64,000 nt of DNA from Kitasatospora humi (GCF_020907985.1 NZ_JAJJPA010000016.1:85690-149689), one strand, 5' to 3'. Numbered from the stretch's first letter, positions 52,087 to 62,118 are shown. Notes: generated by a model not told the origin, from the letters alone. Made by a program: numbers and translations.

Positions 52087-53415
52087 TCAGCGCTGGATGT
52101 CGCTCAGCTCACCGCTGACGTTGAGTAGTTCGTGACACTGGGTCGCCTGCTTCCCCGAGGCGGGCGTGCCCGGCAGCTGGCAGGTCACGGTTGCCGTCAC
52201 AGTTTGGTCCTCGGGGACCACGATGGGAGTCACCCAGTGGTAGTCCTGGTTGCGGAACGTCTCCAAGGCGATGGTGGTGATCGTCTGATTGCCGAACTTG
52301 ATGGTCAGCAGGCCCTGGTCGCCCTGGAAGTTGGCGGCGACGATGTCGGTGATGCCGAAGACCTTGCCGTGCGGCACCTGGTAGGTGCCCGTCTTGGTGG
52401 CGCCGGCGGCGGTCTGCACGTCGACCGTGCTGGAGCTCTGCAGGCCGCTCCCCGGGACGGCCTGGCCCGGGGCGGCGCCGAGGCCGCCGTTGCCGCCGCC
52501 GTTGCCGCCCGTGCCCCCGCTCGGCTGGCCGCCTCCCGGTCGGCCGCCTCCGGGGCTGCCACCGCTGGGAGCCGGAGCCGGAGCGGGCGCGGCGGTCGGG
52601 CCGGCAGTGGCCGCGGCGGCCTGCTGGGCGACCGCCTGCTGGGCGGCCTGCTTGGCGGAGCTCTGCACGGTGGGCCGCACCAGCAGGAACCAGAGCAGCA
52701 GCAGCGCCAGCAGCGCCGCGAGCAGCGCGAGCAGCCACTTGGGGAAGATCGAGAGTTGGATGAACTGACCGTCCAGCGTCTGCCGTTGGTCGCCGCCCTG
52801 GTCGTCGGCCGCGCCCTCCCGGCTCACCGCGACCTCGAAGTCCCTGGTGACGGGCTTGCCGAACCAGATCAACCGGCGGGTGCGGACCCGCAGTCGGGTC
52901 TCGGCGGACTCGCCGGGCTCCAGCCGCAGCCGGTCGGGGGCGACCCCGAGCCGCAGCTCCTCGCCGGCCTGTCCCGGAGTGAACAGCGCGGTGGTGGCCG
53001 CGTTCCCCAGGTTGCGCACCGACAGGCGGTAGCGGGCCCGGAGCCAGCCGCGGCGGCGCCGGGGTGCCAGCGCCGCACGCAGCTCGTGGAACGGCGTGAC
53101 GGTGACCACGCTCTCGGGGACCGCCACCAGCTCGGGACGCTCGGCGGGCAGCACCCGGATGCCGAGCGGGAACTCGCCCGCCCGCACCTCGGGGGAGCGG
53201 GCGGGCGCGAGCCGCACCGTCACCGTTCCGGACGTCCCCGGGTAGAGCGAGACCCGGTTCGGCTCGACCGTCGTCCAGGGTGCGCAGTCTCCGACCACGT
53301 CCAGCGAGTACGCCTCGACGATGTCCGTCTCGTTGCGGATCGTCAGGGTCGTCGTCGCCACACCTCCGGGCGACACCGTCAGCGCGGGATGGCCGAGTTC
53401 GGCGCGTGTGCTCAT
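52087..53415 (-). CDS. CisA-like membrane protein linked to the contractile injection system
   Basis: A 442-aa bitopic protein. The N-terminal 215 residues hold two Ig/MSP-like beta domains (TVSPGGVATTTLTIRNETD; RYRLSVRNLGNAATTALF). A single membrane helix lies near 222-245 (WLLALLAALLALLLLWFLLV), then a Gln/Ala and Pro/Gly-rich linker to about 325 and a C-terminal domain (TGTYQVPHGKVFGITDI). The size, one helix and position beside a CIS locus match the membrane protein CisA described for Streptomyces coelicolor, which is needed for CIS function; the equivalence is my inference. Divergent from the luxR-type gene across 204 bases. Confidence 0.7.
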   Translation of the reverse strand: MSTRAELGHPALTVSPGGVATTTLTIRNETDIVEAYSLDVVGDCAPWTTVEPNRVSLYPGTSGTVTVRLAPARSPEVRAGEFPLGIRVLPAERPELVAVPESVVTVTPFHELRAALAPRRRRGWLRARYRLSVRNLGNAATTALFTPGQAGEELRLGVAPDRLRLEPGESAETRLRVRTRRLIWFGKPVTRDFEVAVSREGAADDQGGDQRQTLDGQFIQLSIFPKWLLALLAALLALLLLWFLLVRPTVQSSAKQAAQQAVAQQAAAATAGPTAAPAPAPAPSGGSPGGGRPGGGQPSGGTGGNGGGNGGLGAAPGQAVPGSGLQSSSTVDVQTAAGATKTGTYQVPHGKVFGITDIVAANFQGDQGLLTIKFGNQTITTIALETFRNQDYHWVTPIVVPEDQTVTATVTCQLPGTPASGKQATQCHELLNVSGELSDIQR

Positions 53416-53619
53416 GCCGCGACGGTAGGGCCGGCGGCCGTCCCGGCGAGAGAGACCGGCGGGCAAGTCGCGGGCACACGCCTTGCCCGCACGAACCACC
53501 GGGAGCTGCCCGGAATTGATCCGTCACACACCGGCGTTGCCCAAGAACGGCCCCGAACCGCGGCGGCCCGTCAGCACGTACACGTCCATTGACGCCGCAG
53601 AAGGAGAACGGAGCGGTAG

Positions 53620-54342
53620 ATGACGTCGATCGAGACTACCCATGAGGCTGTCGCGGCACCGCGGATCGTCCGGGCGCGGGTACCCGGGCCTTCGGTCGCC
53701 GCCGAGCTGCGCGTCAAGCCGAGCAGGGTGCAGGTGGCGGTGTACGCGGAGGACATCGTGCTGCACACCGGCATCGTCCAACAGCTGCGGCAGCGCCCGG
53801 AGGTGGAGCTGCTCACGGACGACGAGGCAGCGAAGGCGCAGGTCGCGCTGCTGGTGGTGGACCGGCTGAACGAGACGGTGGCCGAGACGCTGCGCGGCCT
53901 GCGGCTCAGCACCTCCAGCCGGACCGGGCTGGTGGTCGGCCACTTCGAGGCCGGCGGGCTGCAGACCATCATCGAGTGCGGCGTCGCGGCCGTGCTGCGC
54001 CGGTCGGACGCCGACCAGGACCGGCTGGTGCACCTGGTCACCGCCCTGGCCAACGGCGAAGGAGTGATGCCCGGGGACCTGCTCGGCAAGCTGCTCGACC
54101 GGGTCGGGAACCTGCAGCGCGCGCTGCTCGACCCCCGGGGGCTGAGCCTGTCCACACTGACGTCCCGCGAGGCGGAGATGCTCCGGCTGGTCGCCGACGG
54201 CTTCGACACCAGCGAGATCGCGGCGCAGACCTCCTACTCCGAACGGACCGTCAAGAACGTGCTGCACGAGATCACCACGCGGCTGGGGCTGCGCAACCGC
54301 GCCCATGCCGTGGGCTACGCCCTGCGCCACGGCCTGATCTGA
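53620..54342 (+). CDS. LuxR-type (NarL-like) transcriptional regulator
   Basis: A 240-aa protein with an N-terminal receiver-like region lacking a clear phosphorylation pocket (VAVYAEDIVLHTGIVQQLRQ) and a C-terminal LuxR helix-turn-helix (LTSREAEMLRLVADGFDTSE; TVKNVLHEITTRLGLRNRAHA). It probably controls the injection-system genes that follow. It resembles atypical response regulators that sit at the head of Streptomyces CIS clusters. Confidence 0.87.
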   Translation: MTSIETTHEAVAAPRIVRARVPGPSVAAELRVKPSRVQVAVYAEDIVLHTGIVQQLRQRPEVELLTDDEAAKAQVALLVVDRLNETVAETLRGLRLSTSSRTGLVVGHFEAGGLQTIIECGVAAVLRRSDADQDRLVHLVTALANGEGVMPGDLLGKLLDRVGNLQRALLDPRGLSLSTLTSREAEMLRLVADGFDTSEIAAQTSYSERTVKNVLHEITTRLGLRNRAHAVGYALRHGLI

Positions 54343-54430
54343 CGGTCCATCGGCCGCTGCCCTTTGGGACACCGGCCACTACCCCCGGCTCGGGCATCCG
54401 GGCTCTGTCCCCGAGCGGTCGGGCCGGGGA

Positions 54431-54459
54431 GACTGGCACGAGCACCGGTCGTGCCAGTC
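54431..54459 (+). terminator. 11-bp stem hairpin between the regulator and the beta-propeller gene
   Basis: GACTGGCACGA (54431-54441) pairs with TCGTGCCAGTC (54449-54459). It ends 11 bases before the next start, so it could also act as a translational control element. Confidence 0.6.
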
Positions 54460-54470
54460 TGTGAGGTTGA

Positions 54471-57400
54471 GTGTCTGTGAGATCGCACCTGTTGGGCGCT
54501 CGCGGGTTCCCCCGGCCGGCCCTGGCCATGCTGCTGGCCCTGGTCGCGGTCGTGCTGACCCTCGGCGCCACGGCCTCCGGCGGCCCGGCCGCGGGCCCGG
54601 TCCGGCCGACGGCCGCGCCCGCACCGGACGTCGGCCGGGTCGTCTTCGCCGGTACGGACCACCGCAGCCTCTCCCGGGTCACCGGCGCGGGGACGAGCGC
54701 TCCGCTCTTCGGGCCGGGCCCGAGGCACTTCGACACCGATGCCTCGGCCCGCGGCGACCAACTGGTCTTCACCAGCCTGCGGGACGAGCCGCAGCCGCAG
54801 GTCTACCTGCGCGACCGGGCCGGCGCCGTGCACAAGCTCACCACCGGCATGGACACCGCCGACCCGACGCTGACCCCCGACGGAAAGGCCGTGGTCTTCG
54901 ACGCGCTGGAGCCCGGCGGGCGCGGCGGCGCGCTCCAGCGGGACTTGTGGGCGGTCAACTCCGACGGCTCCGGGCTGCGCAGGATCGCCGACACCTGGGC
55001 CAACGAAACGACCCCGACGGTCTCGCCCGACGGCCAGTGGATCGCCTACGCGTGCGACGCCGACCCGATGCACACCCAGGTCTTCCTGATCCGCTTCGAC
55101 GGCACCCAATCGCACCAACTCACCCATGTGACCACCGGCAGCGCGATCGACCCCACCTGGAACCCGATCGACGACGCCGCGCACCGCGACCAGATCGTCT
55201 ACACCTGGGACCAGGGCGGCACCGTCGGCCCCCAGCTGACGCTGACCTCGCCCACCGGCGGCGACAAGCCGTTCTTCCCCGGCACCGGCTCGACCTGGCA
55301 GACCTCGCAGGCCGCCTGGCTGCCCGACGGCAGCGGAGTGCTCTTCATGAGCCCCGGGCCGCCCACCAGCACCCAGAGCGCCGGGCCGGCGGCCGCCACG
55401 GCCCCGCTGAACCTCTACCGCGCGCCGACCTGCTCCTGCACCCCGCCCCAGCTGCTGTACAGCTGCCCCCGGGCACCGCAGCGGCCGACCTGGCTGGGGG
55501 CCCCGGCCGACGGCGGCCCAGTGGTGGAGGAGACCAGCTCCGCCGCCCTGCACACGGCCGACGTGGAGGACGTCCGCGCCGACGGCACGGACCCGCGCGA
55601 CCTGGGCATCAGCGTGCTCAACGAGGATCCGGCAGCCGACACCGACACCAACCCCGGGGACGACCCGCTGTTCAACCCCCATCCGGGCTTCGACCCGTGG
55701 TTCGAGCGGCAGGGCTACACCCCGGACGGCCGCGGGCTGGTGGCGACCCGCTTCGAGGACTCGCCCGCCGGCCGGATCGAACGGATCTGGCTGGCCGGCG
55801 CCGACGGCTCCGACCCGCAGCCGATGAACCTCGCCGGGCGCGGCCCGAACGACTGGGACACCGACCCGGCCTTCTCCCCGGATGGCACCCTGATCGCCTT
55901 CACCAGGACGTCGCCCGGTGGGGTGGGCACGGCCTCCGGGCCGGGCCGGATCGTGATCGCACGGGTGTCGACGGGCGAGATCGTCGGCACCATCGAGCCG
56001 CCGGACGGTCAACCGAGCGCGTCCGAGGGCGAGCCCTCCTGGTCGCCGGACGGCAAGCTGATCGCCTTCACCAGGACCGAGGTGATCGACGGCAACGGCG
56101 GCAACCGGCACATCATCACCGTGCCGGCCGGTGCGCTGGACCAGCAGACCGACCTGAGCGCCACCGCCTGTCCGGGCAGCTGCGACGTCATCGACGACAG
56201 TCCCGTGATCTCGCCGGACGGCCGCCGCATCGCCTTCAACCGCAAGGCCGGCGACGGCGGGGTCAACGACCAGAACGGCATGGTCGTCACCTCGGTCGAC
56301 GGCACCGGCTGCACGGTGATCCTGCCCGCCGGGCTCGGCCGGGACGCCTGCCGGCAGCCCATGCCGGACACCTCCGACACCGGCCCTTTCCAGCCCCGCG
56401 ACGCCGCCTGGACGGCGGACGGCAGCCGGCTGGTGCTGACCTCCCGACGGGCACTGCCGGCCACCTCGCCGGAAGGGCTGTCGACCTACGACTTCGCGAC
56501 CGGCAAGCTCACCGCGCTCGACTGGCGGCTGCCCGGGCGTCAGAAGGAGCCCGCCGTCCAGCAGTCGGTCGACCTGGCGCTGAGTGCGCCGGCCACCACG
56601 CCCCCGATGCTGACCGGCGGGAGCACGACCGTGCCCGTCACCGTGACCAACCGCGGACCGGCCCCCTCACCGGGGACCGTGCTCACGGCGTCGGTGCCGG
56701 CGGGCGCCCGGCTCGGCGAACTGACCGCCTCGACCGGGCAGTGCGACGCCGCGGCCCTGCGCTGCGACTTCGGCACCCTGGCCCCCGGCACCAGCGTGCG
56801 GGTGACCGCCACGGTCATCGGCACCCAGGTCGGCGACCAGCAGCTCGGCTGGTCCCTCGCCGGGACGGTGGTCGACTCCGACCCCGGCGACAACGCCGCC
56901 CAGACGGTCGTTCCGGTCGTGCCCCCCTTCACCCCGCCCGCGTCGGCACCACCCAGCGCGGTGCCGCCCACGTCGGCACCGCCCACGTCGGCACCGCCCG
57001 CCTCGGCACCGCCGGGTCCGCCGGCACCGTCGGCCCCGGCCGGCCCGGGCGTGTCGATCAGCGCCCAGCCGGATCCCGGCTACGTCGGCGGCCATGTGAC
57101 GGTCAGCTACACGGTGCACAACAGCGGGCAGGCGCTCGCCACCGGGCTCACCCTGAACCTCGGCCTGCCCGCCGGCGTCCCCACCGAGCCGCTGCCACCC
57201 GGCTGCCCCGGCGGCACCTGCCAGTTGGGCGACCTGACGCCGGGCGGCAGTGAGGTGGTGCAGGTGGTGCTGTCGCCGAACGCGGCGCTGCGGACCACCA
57301 TCACCGCGACCCTCACCACCACCGGCACGGACGCCAGCCCGGGCCCGCACACCGCGAGCACCCCGCTGCAGGTCCTGCAGCCGCAGATCGTCGCGGTGCC

Positions 57401-57680
57401 GCCGATCGGCAAGCCAGGCTTCGTCACCTCGGTGCGCGGCAAGGACTTCCCACCGGGCGTGCCCGTCCGGTTCACCTGGCAGCCCGGCATCACCGCCGCC
57501 GCGGCGCCCACCTACCCGGCCGCCGACGGGACCTTCGCCGGCCAGCTGCTCATCCTGCCCAAGGACGAGCTCGGTCCGCGCACCATCACCGCCGCCGGAC
57601 CCGGCTTCTCCCCGGTGACCTGCCCGTTCCTGGTGGTGACCGGCACCATCGGCCCACCGGAGGAGGTGCAACGGCGGTGA
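54471..57680 (+). CDS. Secreted TolB-like beta-propeller protein of the injection-system operon
   Basis: The 1069-aa protein has a signal peptide (PALAMLLALVAVVLTLGATA), a WD40/PD40-like propeller with units such as LTPDGKAVVFDALEP, VSPDGQWIAYACD, FSPDGTLIAFTRT and ISPDGRRIAFNRKAG (residues about 45-690), two DUF11/CARDB-like modules split by a Pro/Ser/Ala linker, and a C-terminal Ig-like end. GTG start at 54471 without a strong Shine-Dalgarno. Its stop overlaps the DUF4255 gene (GTGA), so it is coupled to the CIS operon. Role unknown: possible surface receptor or effector partner. Confidence 0.82.
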   Translation: MSVRSHLLGARGFPRPALAMLLALVAVVLTLGATASGGPAAGPVRPTAAPAPDVGRVVFAGTDHRSLSRVTGAGTSAPLFGPGPRHFDTDASARGDQLVFTSLRDEPQPQVYLRDRAGAVHKLTTGMDTADPTLTPDGKAVVFDALEPGGRGGALQRDLWAVNSDGSGLRRIADTWANETTPTVSPDGQWIAYACDADPMHTQVFLIRFDGTQSHQLTHVTTGSAIDPTWNPIDDAAHRDQIVYTWDQGGTVGPQLTLTSPTGGDKPFFPGTGSTWQTSQAAWLPDGSGVLFMSPGPPTSTQSAGPAAATAPLNLYRAPTCSCTPPQLLYSCPRAPQRPTWLGAPADGGPVVEETSSAALHTADVEDVRADGTDPRDLGISVLNEDPAADTDTNPGDDPLFNPHPGFDPWFERQGYTPDGRGLVATRFEDSPAGRIERIWLAGADGSDPQPMNLAGRGPNDWDTDPAFSPDGTLIAFTRTSPGGVGTASGPGRIVIARVSTGEIVGTIEPPDGQPSASEGEPSWSPDGKLIAFTRTEVIDGNGGNRHIITVPAGALDQQTDLSATACPGSCDVIDDSPVISPDGRRIAFNRKAGDGGVNDQNGMVVTSVDGTGCTVILPAGLGRDACRQPMPDTSDTGPFQPRDAAWTADGSRLVLTSRRALPATSPEGLSTYDFATGKLTALDWRLPGRQKEPAVQQSVDLALSAPATTPPMLTGGSTTVPVTVTNRGPAPSPGTVLTASVPAGARLGELTASTGQCDAAALRCDFGTLAPGTSVRVTATVIGTQVGDQQLGWSLAGTVVDSDPGDNAAQTVVPVVPPFTPPASAPPSAVPPTSAPPTSAPPASAPPGPPAPSAPAGPGVSISAQPDPGYVGGHVTVSYTVHNSGQALATGLTLNLGLPAGVPTEPLPPGCPGGTCQLGDLTPGGSEVVQVVLSPNAALRTTITATLTTTGTDASPGPHTASTPLQVLQPQIVAVPPIGKPGFVTSVRGKDFPPGVPVRFTWQPGITAAAAPTYPAADGTFAGQLLILPKDELGPRTITAAGPGFSPVTCPFLVVTGTIGPPEEVQRR

Positions 57681-58375
57681 TCCACGAAGTCGACGAGGCG
57701 CTGCGACTGCTGCTCACCGAGAGCGGTCTGCCCGAACGCGGAGTGGAGGTGGTCTTCGACCCGCCCACCCGGGACTGGGCCGCGCGGCGCAACGCCCCGA
57801 CGGTCAGCGTCTTCCTCTACGGGATCCGCGAGGACGTGGCCCGCCGACTCGGCGGGGACGTCGAGGAACACGACGGGGACGGTGTGGTGGTGGCCCGGCA
57901 CAGCGCGCCCCGCTGGTTCGAGCTGGCCTACCTGGTGACGGCCTGGACCAACCGGCCGCAGGACGAGCACCGGCTGCTGTCCGAGGTGCTGCGGTGCCTG
58001 ACGTCGACGGACGCGCTGCCCGCCCGGCTGCTCACCGGGACCCTCGCCCAGCTGGGGCTCACCGTCGGGCTCGACACCGCCGGTCAGGGAGACGGCATGC
58101 CGTCGGTCTCCGACGTGTGGTCCGCGCTCGGCGGCGAGTTGAAGCCCTCGGTCGACCTGCGGGTGCGCGCGCCGCTGGCCGGCGAACGCAGCCCGGCCGG
58201 ACCACCGGTCACCGAGGGGCTGGTGGTGCGGGCCGCGGACACCGCGCAGGGCGCCGACCGGGAGCGCCGGCTGCGCTACCGCGAGACGGCCGATCCCGGC
58301 CCGAACGGGTTCGCGGCGCCCCGGGAGCGCCCGCTGCCGCCCGGCCGCCGACGACGCGGCGGGGCGGCACGATGA
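57677..58375 (+). CDS. DUF4255 protein (CIS tail-terminator/cap, Pvc16-like)
   Basis: A 232-aa protein of the DUF4255 family: MIHEVDEALRLLLTESGL, VSVFLYGIREDVA and WFELAYLVTAWTNRPQDEHRLL. In eCIS this protein caps the end of the sheath and tube. GTG start overlapping the previous stop; its own stop overlaps the AAA+ gene as ATGA. The C-terminus is Arg-rich. Confidence 0.88.
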   Translation: MIHEVDEALRLLLTESGLPERGVEVVFDPPTRDWAARRNAPTVSVFLYGIREDVARRLGGDVEEHDGDGVVVARHSAPRWFELAYLVTAWTNRPQDEHRLLSEVLRCLTSTDALPARLLTGTLAQLGLTVGLDTAGQGDGMPSVSDVWSALGGELKPSVDLRVRAPLAGERSPAGPPVTEGLVVRAADTAQGADRERRLRYRETADPGPNGFAAPRERPLPPGRRRRGGAAR

Positions 58376-60432
58376 CCCTCCTCGACGCCGGGCCGGCCCC
58401 GGGCCTGGACCAGCTGTGGGACCGGCTGCGCCGGCTGGAGCAGCGGGTCAGGGCCGCCGTGCGCGAGCGCCGGGCCGGTGACCCCGACCCGGACGACCCG
58501 TACCGCGGCCAGTACCTCACCCCGGAGGGGGCGGAGCGGCTGCTCGCCGCGCCGGCCGCCGCGGGCCGCCCGGGCCTGGACCTCGGCGAACCGGCGGCGC
58601 CCGCGCCCGGATCCCGACTCGCACGGCTCGCCGACGGCTTCGGCCTGCTCCCCGTCGACCTCGAACTCCTCCTGGTGGCCCTGGCCCCCGACCTCGACAC
58701 CCGGTTCGAACGGCTCTACGGCTACCTCAATGACGACCTGACACTGCGCCGGCCGACCATCGGCCTCGCGCTGGAGCTGTGCGGGCTGCCGGGAGCCGGT
58801 GCCGGTCGCTTCCGCTTCGCCGCGCGGGCCCCGCTGATCACCGGCGGACTCCTGGAGATCACCGATCCGGAGCGCCCGCTGCTCTCCAGGGGCCTGCGGA
58901 TGCCCGACCGGGTGACGGCCCACCTGCTCGGCGACGACCAACCCGACAGCGCGCTGCTAGGCCTGGCCCACCACGGCCAGGGCACCGGCGCCGCCGGTGA
59001 AACGGCCCGCCGGATCCGCGCCGCCGCGGCGACCGGCAGCGCACTGGTGCACCTGCTGGACCGCGGCGGCGGTGCCGTCCGGACGGCGGTCGACGCACTG
59101 GCCGGGCTCGGCCGGCCGCCGCTGGTCGTCGACGCCACCGCACTCGCCGCCCGTCCCGTCGACACCCTGGTGCGGGTGCTCGCGCGGGAGGCGAGGCTGA
59201 GCTCAAGCGGCGTGGTGCTCGGTCCGCTAGACCCACTCGAACTCGAACGCCCCGAGCGCGCTCGCCAGTTGCGCGAGATCTGCGCGGAACTGGCCGGTGT
59301 GCCACTGGTCGTGCACGGCAGCCGGCCCTGGGATCCGTCCTGGGCCCGGGAGAGCCCGGTGGTGATCACCCTCCCGCCGCCCGACCCGGGCCGGCGCACC
59401 GAGCAGTGGGTCCGCGCCCTGGGCGGGCCGTTGGACGACGAGCTGGCCGGGGCGGTCGCCCCCTACCAACTGGACGAGGAGCAGGTGGCCAGGGCCGCCG
59501 CCGTGGCGGCCAGGACGGCGGCGGCCGAGCACCGCCCGGTGAGCGCCGACGACCTGCGCACCGCGGTGCGCACGCAGAACGGCGCGGGCCTCGGTCGCCT
59601 CGCCCGGCGGATCGAACCAGCCGTCGGCTGGGACGACCTGGTGCTGCCCGAGCTGACGCTCGACCAGCTCAAGGAGCTCGCCCTGCGGGTGAAGCACCGC
59701 GACCGGGTGCTGGGCCAGTGGCGGATGCGGCCGGGTGGCGGACGAGGACGCGGAGTGATCGCGCTGTTCGCGGGCGAATCGGGCACCGGGAAGACCATGT
59801 CGGCCGAGGTGGTCGCCGCCGAACTCGGCATGGACCTCTACGTCGTGGACCTCTCGACCGTCGTCGACAAGTACGTCGGTGAGACCGAGAAGAACCTCGA
59901 ACGCATCTTCACCGAGGCGTCCCGGGTGAACGGCGTACTGCTCTTCGACGAGGCCGACGCGATCTTCGGGAAGCGCTCGCAGGTCAAGGACGCCCACGAC
60001 CGCCACGCCAACCTGGAGTCGGCCTACCTGCTGCAGCGCATGGAGTCCTTCGACGGGATCGCGGTGCTGACCACCAATCTCCGCGCCAACCTGGACGAGG
60101 CGTTCACCCGACGACTGGACGTGATCGCGGAGTTCCCGGTGCCCGACGAGGAACAGCGGCGTGCCCTCTGGGAACGCTGCCTCGGCCCGCGGGTGCCCCG
60201 CGGCGACGACCTCGACCTGGCTTTCTGCGCCCGGCACTTCGAGCTGGCCGGCGGATCCATCCGGGCCTGTGCGGTGACCGCCGCCTACCTGGCCGCCGAA
60301 ACCGGCCGCCCGCTGGACATGGTCCAGCTGCTGACCGCCGTGCGGCAGGAGTACCGCAAGCTCGGCCGCCTGGTGCTGGAGAGCGAGTTCGGACCCTGGC
60401 TGAGCGCCCTCGGGGAGCGGCCGTTCGGCTGA
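58372..60432 (+). CDS. AAA+ ATPase of the contractile injection system (Cis15-like)
   Basis: The 686-aa protein has a long N-terminal helical region and one AAA+ module: Walker A LFAGESGTGKTMSAEVV, Walker B GVLLFDEADAIFGKRS, sensor-type LTTNLRANLDEAFTRRLDV. A second, upstream nucleotide-binding-like domain appears degenerate (VHLLDRGGGAVRTAVDAL). It matches the ClpV/FtsH-like AAA+ found in all eCIS loci, with an unclear role in assembly or disassembly. Confidence 0.92.
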   Translation: MTLLDAGPAPGLDQLWDRLRRLEQRVRAAVRERRAGDPDPDDPYRGQYLTPEGAERLLAAPAAAGRPGLDLGEPAAPAPGSRLARLADGFGLLPVDLELLLVALAPDLDTRFERLYGYLNDDLTLRRPTIGLALELCGLPGAGAGRFRFAARAPLITGGLLEITDPERPLLSRGLRMPDRVTAHLLGDDQPDSALLGLAHHGQGTGAAGETARRIRAAAATGSALVHLLDRGGGAVRTAVDALAGLGRPPLVVDATALAARPVDTLVRVLAREARLSSSGVVLGPLDPLELERPERARQLREICAELAGVPLVVHGSRPWDPSWARESPVVITLPPPDPGRRTEQWVRALGGPLDDELAGAVAPYQLDEEQVARAAAVAARTAAAEHRPVSADDLRTAVRTQNGAGLGRLARRIEPAVGWDDLVLPELTLDQLKELALRVKHRDRVLGQWRMRPGGGRGRGVIALFAGESGTGKTMSAEVVAAELGMDLYVVDLSTVVDKYVGETEKNLERIFTEASRVNGVLLFDEADAIFGKRSQVKDAHDRHANLESAYLLQRMESFDGIAVLTTNLRANLDEAFTRRLDVIAEFPVPDEEQRRALWERCLGPRVPRGDDLDLAFCARHFELAGGSIRACAVTAAYLAAETGRPLDMVQLLTAVRQEYRKLGRLVLESEFGPWLSALGERPFG

Positions 60433-60573
60433 TCGGGCCTGATGGCGGGTACCCGCGGGGTGCCCGCCGGGGCAGCTTCTCTGCCCCTGGTCCGGGACCT
60501 GAGGACATGTCGGGGGCGACCGACCGGGCAGCAGACTCGGGAGGCGAATGACGGGCCAGCAGAAGGAGTGAGC

Positions 60574-62118
60574 ATGCCGTCGTACCTCACCCCGGGTGTG
60601 TACGTGGAGGAGGTCCAATCCGGTGCTCGGCCGATCGAGGGCGTCGGCACAGCCGTCGCCGCCTTGGTCGGATTCACCGAGACCGGTCCCTTCCACGAGC
60701 CCACCCTGGTGACCAACTGGGACCAGTACGTACGGCAGTTCGGGGGGTTCAGCGAGGGCACCTACCTGCCCCACGCGGTCTACGGCTTCTTCGCCAACGG
60801 TGGTGGCGCCGCCTACGTGGTGCGGATCGGCGACCCGGCCCGGGCGAACGCCGGCACCGGTGCGCCCGCCCCCGCCCCTGCCCCCGCGCCGACCGCGATC
60901 GGCGGGTTCCTGATCTCGGCGCTGCCCGGTACGGGCGGCGATGTGTCCGTCGAGATCGCCGACGCCGAAGGGGAGAACGTCCCGGAGGACCGGTTCCGGC
61001 TGGTGGTCCGCAAGGGCGGCGCGGTGGTCGAGGCCTATGACGTCTCGACCCGCAAGAACACCAAGGGGTACGTCGTCACCCAACTGCGCGAGTCCAAGCT
61101 GGTCACGGTCACCGAGCAGGCCGGCACCGCGCCGAGCCGGCCGCAGAGCCAGACCGTCGCGCTCCCCGCCGCCGCCCCGGCCGCCGCGCCCGCCGGAGGT
61201 GCCCGCCGGGTCGACCCCGCCGAGTACGTGGGCGACTCCGCGGCCCGCACCGGCTTCGCGGGCCTGGAGGCGATCGACGAGATAACCATGGTCGCGGTGC
61301 CCGACCTGATGAGCGCCTACCAGCGCGGTGAGATCGACGAAGAGGGCGTGCGGACGGTGCAGTTGGCGGTGATGTCGCACTGCGAGCAGATGGGCGACCG
61401 GATCGCCGTGCTGGACGCCCCGCCCGGCATGACCGCCCAGCGGGTGCGCACCTGGCGCAACGACGAGGCGGGCTACGACTCCCGCTACGCCACGCTGTAC
61501 TACCCCTGGATCAAGGTGTTCGACCCGGCGAGCGGCCACAACGTGCTGGTGCCGCCGAGCGGGCACATCGCCGGGGTGTGGGCGCGCAGCGACGCCGAAC
61601 GCGGAGTGCACAAGGCACCGGCCAACGAGGTGATCCGCGGTGCGGTCGACCTGGAACTGCGCCTCAGCAAGGGCGAACAGGACCTGCTGAACCCGATCGG
61701 CGTCAACTGCGTGCGCGCCTTTCCCGGGCGCGGCATCCGGATCTGGGGCGCGCGCACCCTCTCCTCGGACCCGGCCTGGCGCTACCTCAACGTGCGACGG
61801 CTCTTCAACTACCTGGAGGAGTCCATCCTGCTGGGCACCCAGTGGGTGGTCTTCGAGCCCAACGACGACCGGCTGTGGTCCAGCATCCGCCGCAACATCA
61901 CCGCGTTCCTGACCGAGGAGTGGCGGCGCGGCGCCCTGTTCGGCCAGTCCGCCGCGGAGGCCTTCTACGTGAAGTGCGACCGCGACAACAACCCGCAGGA
62001 GTCCATCGACCTCGGGCAGGTCATCTGCGAGATCGGGGTCGCTCCGGTGAAGCCGGCCGAGTTCGTGGTGTTCCGGCTGTCGCAGTTCTCGGACAGCACC
62101 AGCCTCGTCAACGAGTGA
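60574..62118 (+). CDS. Contractile tail sheath protein
   Basis: A 514-aa sheath protein. It starts MPSYLTPGVYVEEVQSGARP and has the C-terminal sheath core (VNCVRAFPGRGIRIWGARTL, SSDPAWRYLNVRRLFNYLE, FVKCDRDNNP-like FYVKCDRDNNPQESIDLGQV). A variable middle domain with Pro/Ala linkers (about residues 95-225) is inserted. Sheath contraction drives the tube. 141 bases separate it from the AAA+ gene, with AGAAGGAG upstream of ATG 60574. Confidence 0.95.
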   Translation: MPSYLTPGVYVEEVQSGARPIEGVGTAVAALVGFTETGPFHEPTLVTNWDQYVRQFGGFSEGTYLPHAVYGFFANGGGAAYVVRIGDPARANAGTGAPAPAPAPAPTAIGGFLISALPGTGGDVSVEIADAEGENVPEDRFRLVVRKGGAVVEAYDVSTRKNTKGYVVTQLRESKLVTVTEQAGTAPSRPQSQTVALPAAAPAAAPAGGARRVDPAEYVGDSAARTGFAGLEAIDEITMVAVPDLMSAYQRGEIDEEGVRTVQLAVMSHCEQMGDRIAVLDAPPGMTAQRVRTWRNDEAGYDSRYATLYYPWIKVFDPASGHNVLVPPSGHIAGVWARSDAERGVHKAPANEVIRGAVDLELRLSKGEQDLLNPIGVNCVRAFPGRGIRIWGARTLSSDPAWRYLNVRRLFNYLEESILLGTQWVVFEPNDDRLWSSIRRNITAFLTEEWRRGALFGQSAAEAFYVKCDRDNNPQESIDLGQVICEIGVAPVKPAEFVVFRLSQFSDSTSLVNE

